Assembly: GCA_946533615.1 (NCBI GenBank)
Contig: CAMNBY010000185.1
Coordinates: 1-8,334, forward strand
Source of the DNA: an uncultured Clostridia bacterium
GTDB lineage: Bacteria > Bacillota > Clostridia > Oscillospirales > Ruminococcaceae
DNA length: 8,334 nucleotides
Reading direction: 5' to 3'
The position numbers were made by a program, and so were the translations under genes. Shown one piece after another: positions 4,170 through 8,334 of this stretch. Position 1 is the stretch's first letter. Every line of letters starts with the position of its first letter. A model generated the notes under the pieces. That model had not been told where the DNA came from. It saw only the letters and a program-made list of their open reading frames with translations, and did not search any database.

Positions 4170-5573
4170 AGCGGCAATAAGGAGCAGTTCAAGAGAATAC
4201 TGATCTTCTTTACTTCACTTATAATAATCGGCTCTTTCACAGCGATGTTCGCCCATGTCTGGTATAAGGAATACAACAGCGATATGCTCGATCCTTTCTG
4301 GCAGAGGGGTAATATCCTGCTGATAATCATATATGTTTTCATCTACACACTGACCACCCGCAGCATGAGCGGCTTCAAGGTGACATACCTCAAGCCGCTG
4401 ACGCTTTTCGGCTCGCAGATGCTGGGCGTTGTCGGGTCAAACATTGTCGCATTCGTTATCATCAGCCTTATCGGCCGTGGCCGTCTGAGCCCGAGGCCGA
4501 TGATCTACCTGACGGTCATTGAGACCGCCGTTGCGCTGGTGTGGTCGTTTGCGTCTTCCCTGCTTTTCAAGAAGATATATCCGCCGAGGCGAATGATAAT
4601 AGTTTACGGAAACAAGAACTCCACTGCCCTGATCGAAAAAATGAGCATGAGGCAGGACAAGTATCACATCTGCGCCTCCATCAGCTGCGACGAGGACATC
4701 GAGAAGATCAAGGAGCAGATACTGAGATACGAGGCTGTTATAATCTCGGACGTTCCGAGCGTGATGCGCAACAAGCTGCTGAAATTCACGCTGGACAAGT
4801 CCATTCGCGCTTATATAACCCCGAAGCTCTCGGATATAATAATCCGCGGCAGCGAGGACTTCAACCTGTTTGACACTCCCCTGCTGCTTAACCGCAACGA
4901 GGGCCTTTCCTTCGAGCAGCGGTTCATCAAGCGCAGCTTTGACCTGATAATGGGCATTATCGCCCTGCTGGTGCTGTCGCCGTTTATGCTGATCGCGGGG
5001 CTTGCCATCAAGCTTTATGACCGTGGCCCCGTATTCTACAGGCAGGAGCGTCTGACTATCGGCGGCAAGAGCTTTTACGTTTTCAAGTTCCGCAGCATGG
5101 TGGTCGATGCCGAAAAACACGGCGCCCAGCTTGCGGGAAAGAACGACGACCGCATCACGCCCGTTGGAAAACTCCTGCGGCGGATACGCTTTGACGAGCT
5201 GCCCCAGCTGCTCAATATCATCAAAGGCGATATGTCCTTTGTAGGGCCAAGACCCGAGCGCCCGCAGTTCTGCAAGAAATACGAAAAGACCATGCCCGAG
5301 TTCCGCTACAGGCTGAAGGTCAAGGCAGGGCTCACAGGCTACGCGCAGGTGATGGGCAAGTACAACACCACCCCCTACGACAAGCTTAAGCTTGATCTTA
5401 TGTATATCGAGAACCAGTCCTTCCTGATGGATCTGAAAATAATCCTTATGACCATCAAGATAGTGTTCGTGCCCGACGCGACCGAGGGCATCACGGGAGA
5501 TCAGGTCGAGACCCGCCGCGAGCTTCACCCGCAGCGTGACGAGCGCGAGCTTGATAAGATCCTGAAAGAATAA
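4167..5573 (+). CDS. Polyprenyl-phosphate sugar-1-phosphate transferase (large WbaP/CpsE-like type)
   Basis: The protein has 468 residues and should transfer a sugar phosphate from a nucleotide sugar to undecaprenyl phosphate at the inner face of the membrane, the first step of a capsule, exopolysaccharide or glycan repeat unit. N-terminal hydrophobic segments lie at about 10-30, 49-62, 83-103 and 112-134. A Rossmann-like middle part (about 142-235, beginning MIIVYGNKNS) fits the large form of the family. The catalytic domain runs from KRSFDLIMGI (255-264) through a reentrant hydrophobic helix (259-282), PVFYRQERLT (288-297), FKFRSM (306-311), RFDELPQLLN (341-350) with the expected Asp-Glu catalytic pair D343-E344, GDMSFVGPRPERP (354-366) and KAGLTGYAQVMG (386-397). 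No glycosyltransferase, flippase or polymerase gene lies beside it. It has its own promoter and terminator and a very long repeat-rich leader. The sugar is undetermined. Confidence 0.92.
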   Translation: MSGNKEQFKRILIFFTSLIIIGSFTAMFAHVWYKEYNSDMLDPFWQRGNILLIIIYVFIYTLTTRSMSGFKVTYLKPLTLFGSQMLGVVGSNIVAFVIISLIGRGRLSPRPMIYLTVIETAVALVWSFASSLLFKKIYPPRRMIIVYGNKNSTALIEKMSMRQDKYHICASISCDEDIEKIKEQILRYEAVIISDVPSVMRNKLLKFTLDKSIRAYITPKLSDIIIRGSEDFNLFDTPLLLNRNEGLSFEQRFIKRSFDLIMGIIALLVLSPFMLIAGLAIKLYDRGPVFYRQERLTIGGKSFYVFKFRSMVVDAEKHGAQLAGKNDDRITPVGKLLRRIRFDELPQLLNIIKGDMSFVGPRPERPQFCKKYEKTMPEFRYRLKVKAGLTGYAQVMGKYNTTPYDKLKLDLMYIENQSFLMDLKIILMTIKIVFVPDATEGITGDQVETRRELHPQRDERELDKILKE

Positions 5574-5578
5574 ACATC

Positions 5579-5605
5579 AAGGCGGCTCACAAGGCTGCCT
5601 TTTTT
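5579..5605 (+). terminator. Intrinsic terminator of the sugar transferase gene
   Basis: An 8-bp stem (AAGGCGGC 5579-5586 with GCTGCCTT 5594-5601, one G-T wobble, 7-nt loop) runs into six T (5600-5605). It starts 5 bp after the stop codon and separates this gene from the next one on the same strand. Confidence 0.85.
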
Positions 5606-5683
5606 CCGTATGACAGCGACGCACAGAGAGGTTAGACGAACGCTGCCTTAACATACCAGAGCCATACCGAGGTGACAAGACGA

Positions 5684-6685
5684 ATGAAAAAAATACTCTC
5701 GCTGCTGGCCTGCCTGTGTCTGCTGTCCTCCTGCGGTAACACCGACAGCGGATCACAGACCGCAAACAGCCCGCAGCAGACGGGCGGAACATTACCGCAG
5801 ACGACAAGCGCAGAGGTGACCACCACCAAAGCCCCGACCACGACCACAACAACTACCACCACGACCACAACAACGACGACCGAGCGCCCCGAGGATCCGC
5901 CTCCGGAGGCATACTGCTATGCGGCGGGTGTCTACTGTGTGGACGATGACGAGCTGCTCTACAGCTACAACCTTGAGGACGAGCGGGCTCCCGCAAGCGT
6001 GACCAAGCTGCTGACGGCTGCCACTGCCCTGCACTACATGAGCGCCGACGATCTTGTGACCGTCGGGACCGAGCAGCAGCTGCTGAACAAGGAATCGAGC
6101 CTCTGCTGGATAGCTCAGGGCGAGACCATGTGCCTCTTTGATCTGCTCAGCGGTATGCTGATGTGCTCGGGCAACGACGCCGCCTACGCTGTGGCGAAGA
6201 ACGTTGCGATCCACGTCAGCGGCGACGAGGAGATGTCCGACAGGGACGCCATTGATTACTTTGTCGGGCTGATGAACGGCGAGGCCAAACGCATCGGAAT
6301 GTTTGACAGCCACTTTGCCACCCCCGACGGCTGGGATCACTTTGACCAGTGGGTCACTGCCGAGGACCTGATAACCCTTGGCGAGTACGTTCTGGATATC
6401 CCCGAGATCCAGCAGATCGTTTCCTGCCACGAGTACGAGACCTACATAGAGAGCGGGCAGTACTTTGACTGGATAAATACAAACAAGCTGCTCGACCCCG
6501 CGGGGCTGTACTACATGGAGGACTGCATCGGCCTGAAAACAGGCACCACGGCAGATGCCGGCGCAAACCTTCTGGCGGCCTTCGAGATCGACGGGAAGAC
6601 CTACATCTCCGTTGTGCTTGGCTGTGTGGAGGACGAGCGCTTCTCGCTGACGATGGATCTGATGGAAAGCGTCGGCCTTTACTGA
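5684..6685 (+). CDS. Lipoprotein D-Ala-D-Ala carboxypeptidase (peptidase S11) with polythreonine linker
   Basis: The protein has 333 residues. A short lipoprotein signal (MKKILSLLACLCLLSSC) has lipobox LSSC with lipidation at C17. A Ser/Thr/Pro/Gln-rich linker to about residue 76 contains fifteen consecutive threonines (52-66). The catalytic domain (about 77-333) has all three penicillin-binding motifs: S105-V-T-K108 (SxxK, nucleophile S105), S162-G-N164 (SxN) and K285-T-G287 (KTG). It should remove the terminal D-Ala from peptidoglycan stem peptides outside the membrane. There is no C-terminal PBP5-like beta domain or amphipathic anchor; the lipid takes over anchoring. The mature domain has eight cysteines (78, 85, 141, 150, 161, 248, 281, 314), unusual for a wall enzyme. 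ATG 5684 is chosen because GAGGTGA (5669-5675) lies 8 nt upstream; an in-frame GTG at 5672 is inside that site. The 110-bp gap upstream contains a terminator, so a separate promoter is expected, though none is obvious. Confidence 0.9.
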   Translation: MKKILSLLACLCLLSSCGNTDSGSQTANSPQQTGGTLPQTTSAEVTTTKAPTTTTTTTTTTTTTTTERPEDPPPEAYCYAAGVYCVDDDELLYSYNLEDERAPASVTKLLTAATALHYMSADDLVTVGTEQQLLNKESSLCWIAQGETMCLFDLLSGMLMCSGNDAAYAVAKNVAIHVSGDEEMSDRDAIDYFVGLMNGEAKRIGMFDSHFATPDGWDHFDQWVTAEDLITLGEYVLDIPEIQQIVSCHEYETYIESGQYFDWINTNKLLDPAGLYYMEDCIGLKTGTTADAGANLLAAFEIDGKTYISVVLGCVEDERFSLTMDLMESVGLY

Positions 6686-6697
6686 TACAAAACAAAC

Positions 6698-6730
6698 ACG
6701 GCACCTCTGCTGTTTGAAGCGAGGTGCCGT
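6698..6730. terminator. Bidirectional terminator between converging genes
   Basis: A perfect 10-bp stem (ACGGCACCTC 6698-6707 with GAGGTGCCGT 6721-6730) can be extended inside by GCT/AGC. T-rich sequence follows on the + side (TTGCTTTTATTTG). An A-rich tract on the left (ATACAAAACAAAC) gives a U-rich tail for the minus strand. It serves the carboxypeptidase gene and the minus-strand operon. Confidence 0.85.
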
Positions 6731-6736
6731 TTGCTT

Positions 6737-7423
6737 TTATTTGTATGCGATCTTTCCCGAGGCCTTTTCGTTCAGGTGGGTGATGTCGCCGTAGCCGTGA
6801 AGGCGGAAGTTAACGCGGTCGCCGAAGCGGTCATCTGTGCAGACGGCGGCGATGGCTGTAGGCTCGGCGCTGAAGCCCTGGAGGGTCAGCACAGGCGAGA
6901 CGCCGAGCAGGTGCGCTATCATCACGCAGGTGGCTCCGAAGTGGCAGAAGAAGGCCAGCGTTTCGCTGCACTCGGCGGTCTTTCGGTAGATGCCGCCCTC
7001 GCGGACAAGTCCTCGGCTCGAGAGCAGCTCGTCAAGCCCCTGCTGCACAGCCAGATAACGCTCGGCGGCGCCTGTGCCTTTGATGTGCTCCGAGGCCGCA
7101 AAGCCCTCTCTATCATAGAGCAGACCGTCCCGTGTCCAATCGGCGGGAGTCATGTCCCAGACGCTGACAAGGCGGTCGGGCTCGCTGTCCTTAACCTGAA
7201 CATCAAATTCGTGCAGCCAAGCGCAGGTCGTGAGGGGAATGTCCCGCTCCCCGAGGGCGATGGCCGCAGTTTCCTGTGCTCTGCCCATCGGCGAAGCGTA
7301 GGCCGCCGCGATCTTCTCGCCTGTCAGGCGCTTTCCAAGCAGCGCTGCCTGCTCGCGTCCGTGCTCCGTCAGGCAGTCCTTGGCGTAATCGGGCTCACCG
7401 TGGCGTATCAGAAGCAGTTTCAT
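6737..7423 (-). CDS. Histidine-phosphatase superfamily protein (phosphoglycerate mutase-like)
   Basis: The protein has 228 residues and is probably a cytoplasmic phosphatase. The family signature is at the very N-terminus: IRHGEP (6-11) with H8 as the phosphate-accepting histidine and R7 beside it. R48 in SPMGRAQET, E72 in LHEFD (candidate proton donor) and H161 in CHFG complete the expected active-site pocket. Length fits a single-domain member. Members act on sugar phosphates, cofactors or nucleotides, and the substrate cannot be told here. The ATG at 7423 is chosen because AAAGGAG lies just upstream, overlapping the response regulator's stop codon (TGAAAGGAG); an in-frame ATG at 7441 would lie before this site and would shift the conserved IRHG inward. 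The 14-bp gap to the response regulator and the overlap of stop and binding site imply co-transcription and translational coupling. Confidence 0.88.
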   Translation of the reverse strand: MKLLLIRHGEPDYAKDCLTEHGREQAALLGKRLTGEKIAAAYASPMGRAQETAAIALGERDIPLTTCAWLHEFDVQVKDSEPDRLVSVWDMTPADWTRDGLLYDREGFAASEHIKGTGAAERYLAVQQGLDELLSSRGLVREGGIYRKTAECSETLAFFCHFGATCVMIAHLLGVSPVLTLQGFSAEPTAIAAVCTDDRFGDRVNFRLHGYGDITHLNEKASGKIAYK

Positions 7424-7437
7424 ATCCGACTCTCCTT

Positions 7438-8112
7438 TCACTTTTTCAGCCTGTAGCCGATGCCCCAGACGGTCTCGATGTACTCGGCATCGGGGGCGGC
7501 GTCCTTGAGCTTTCGGCGAAGCTTGCTGATATGCACGTTCAGAGTATTATCGTCGGCGGAGTTCTCGTCGTTCCAGATAGTATCGTAGATCAGGCTCTTG
7601 GTGCAGGTACGCTCGGGGCGCTCCATCAGAAGCTCCAGCAGCGCAAACTCGTACCGCGAGAGCTCGACTTCTCTGCCATTGCAGGTGACGGAATGGTCTC
7701 CCCTGTTCAGCGTGATGTCCTTATAGGTGAGGGCATCATCGGCGGGGACTTCGCTGCCTGTGCGCAGCCTTGCGGCTATCCTTGCGAGCAGCTCCTCGTT
7801 GTTAAAGGGCTTGGTGACGTAATCGTCAGCCCCGAGTGCGAAGAGATCGACCTTCTTCGAGATGTCATGTATGGCGCTTATGACGATGACGGGAACGCTG
7901 TGCTTTTGTTTCAGCTCGCGGATAACGTCCTCGCCGCTGCGTCCGGGAAGCATCAGGTCAAGCAGGATAAGGCTTACCTCGCGGCTGTGAGCCAGCAGGC
8001 CTTCTGTACCCGAATAGGCGCTTACAGTGCGGTAGCCGTTCTGCCGGAGCAGCACCCGGAGCATATCGTTTATCCCTGCGTCGTCCTCGATTATAAGGAT
8101 AGTCTTAGGCAT
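7438..8112 (-). CDS. OmpR/PhoB-family response regulator
   Basis: The protein has 224 residues, the usual size for the family. The receiver domain (1 to about 118) has acidic E9-D10-D11, phosphoacceptor D52 in LLDLMLPG, S79 in VISA, aromatic switch residue Y98, and K101 in TKPF; all key residues are intact. A winged-helix DNA-binding domain (about 127-224) contains LSRYEFALLELLM (151-163), the DNTLNVHISKLRRKL recognition region (188-202) and the terminal ETVWGIGYRLKK. It should bind DNA when phosphorylated by a sensor kinase, but no kinase gene follows; a histidine phosphatase does. GGAGG (complement of 8121-8125) lies 8 nt before ATG 8112. The gene is first in a two-gene operon with its own strong promoter. 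The regulon and the signal are unknown. Confidence 0.93.
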   Translation of the reverse strand: MPKTILIIEDDAGINDMLRVLLRQNGYRTVSAYSGTEGLLAHSREVSLILLDLMLPGRSGEDVIRELKQKHSVPVIVISAIHDISKKVDLFALGADDYVTKPFNNEELLARIAARLRTGSEVPADDALTYKDITLNRGDHSVTCNGREVELSRYEFALLELLMERPERTCTKSLIYDTIWNDENSADDNTLNVHISKLRRKLKDAAPDAEYIETVWGIGYRLKK

Positions 8113-8193
8113 TGTTCTTTCCTCCGCTCTCAGATCTCAAGGCCGCCGCCAAAGGATAGGGGCAGCTCTATGATCGCGTGTTTCCTGTAAAAG

Positions 8194-8222
8194 AGTATAA
8201 CACAGTATAAACATCAAGTCAA
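8194..8222 (-). promoter_or_regulatory. Sigma-A promoter of the response regulator operon
   Basis: On the minus strand, TTGACT (8217-8222) and TATACT (8194-8199) are separated by 17 bp; each matches consensus at five of six positions. The leader would be about 75 nt. A second TATACT-like string lies in the spacer (8204-8209). No clear operator repeat is visible. Confidence 0.8.
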
Positions 8223-8244
8223 GGAGAAAAACAGTTATCAAATA

Positions 8245-8334
8245 TCAAGCACCTTCTCTGCGCAAAAAGGCCACCCGGCCGTTGCAGACAGGGCAGTGCT
8301 TCATCTCTGTCCGCATCGGCCGGATGGCCGTAGG
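8245..8334 (-). CDS. Possible C-terminal end of a minus-strand gene with a CxxC motif (uncertain)
   Basis: A minus-strand frame is open from the window edge to TGA at 8247-8245, 29 codons. It reads ...MRTEMKHCPVCNGRVAFLRREGA. The CPVCNG stretch resembles one half of a zinc-ribbon knuckle. However, the frame lies over the long hairpin and its U-tract, which argues against coding, and the fragment is too short to judge. It may be the tail of a gene cut by the window edge or chance. Confidence 0.2.
   Translation of the reverse strand, partial: PTAIRPMRTEMKHCPVCNGRVAFLRREGA
8264..8329 (-). terminator. Long minus-strand hairpin followed by a U-tract
   Basis: Arms 8269-8291 and 8307-8329 pair over 23 positions around a 15-nt loop. 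On the plus strand three positions mismatch; on the minus strand two of them become G-U wobbles, leaving a single A-A mismatch. Five U follow on that strand (complement of 8264-8268). This polarity suggests it terminates a minus-strand transcript entering from beyond the window. Its size is unusual for a simple terminator. Confidence 0.55.

Noticed and set aside
4437..5528. Minus-strand frame of 363 codons opposite the sugar transferase
   Set aside because: It lies antisense to a gene with conserved catalytic motifs; its composition is that of a complement frame and it has no recognisable domain.
5606..5668. Promoter for the carboxypeptidase gene
   Set aside because: TAACAT at 5649-5654 is a weak -10 and no acceptable -35 lies 16-18 bp upstream.
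8134..8215. Minus-strand frame upstream of the response regulator ending ELPLSFGGGLEI, reminiscent of a histidine kinase tail
   Set aside because: It is closed by a stop codon after 27 codons, has no start codon, and overlaps the promoter and leader of the regulator.

Overview
The window looks like chromosomal DNA of an anaerobic, plant-fibre-degrading gut or rumen Clostridia member, most likely Ruminococcus or a close Oscillospiraceae relative. This is inferred from a GH26 mannanase, an extracellular threonine-only linker, a protein related to the oxygen-sensitive class III ribonucleotide reductase, strong AGGAGG-type ribosome binding sites, moderately GC-rich genes separated by AT-rich promoters, and repeat-rich intergenic DNA. 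No species is assigned.

Layout. Positions 1-684 (+) hold the C-terminal part of a GH26 beta-mannanase. It ends at a hairpin terminator shared with a converging gene (760-2691, -) for a membrane-anchored cyclic-di-GMP phosphodiesterase with a degenerate GGDEF domain and an intact EAL domain. A gene-free stretch (2692-3374) follows. It carries the phosphodiesterase promoter, three 28-bp tandem repeats, a heptad repeat, a diverged dispersed repeat, and then the promoter and structured leader of a 90-residue gene (3375-3647, +). A second gene-free stretch (3648-4166) holds that gene's terminator, an extended -10 promoter, and over 230 bp of modular repeats and hairpins that would form the mRNA leader of a large polyprenyl-phosphate sugar-phosphate transferase (4167-5573, +, TTG start). 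After its terminator comes a lipoprotein D-Ala-D-Ala carboxypeptidase with a run of 15 threonines (5684-6685, +). Converging on it from the right is a two-gene minus-strand operon: an OmpR/PhoB-type response regulator (7438-8112) followed 14 bp later by a histidine-phosphatase-family protein (6737-7423). The right edge holds a long hairpin that appears to act on the minus strand.

Most notable is the 3229-3647 locus. A consensus sigma-A promoter (TTGACA, 17 bp, TATAAT) has a near-consensus NrdR box filling its spacer. The transcript then has a strongly structured leader of about 110 nt, and the encoded protein resembles the glycyl-radical C-terminus of anaerobic ribonucleotide reductase NrdD, detached from the catalytic barrel and lacking the usual zinc cysteines. 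The regulatory site and the protein similarity independently point to deoxyribonucleotide synthesis. A spare-part or accessory radical domain, analogous to YfiD/GrcA for pyruvate formate-lyase, is an attractive but unproven hypothesis.

The remaining genes are mostly single transcription units separated by good terminators. They cover plant-polymer degradation, second-messenger signalling, surface-glycan initiation, cell-wall trimming and two-component regulation; nothing ties them into one pathway. Two repeat families link the two gene-free stretches: a 20-bp core found three times at 2891-2966 and once inverted at 4113-4132, and a 42-bp module at 3145-3186 and 4071-4112.
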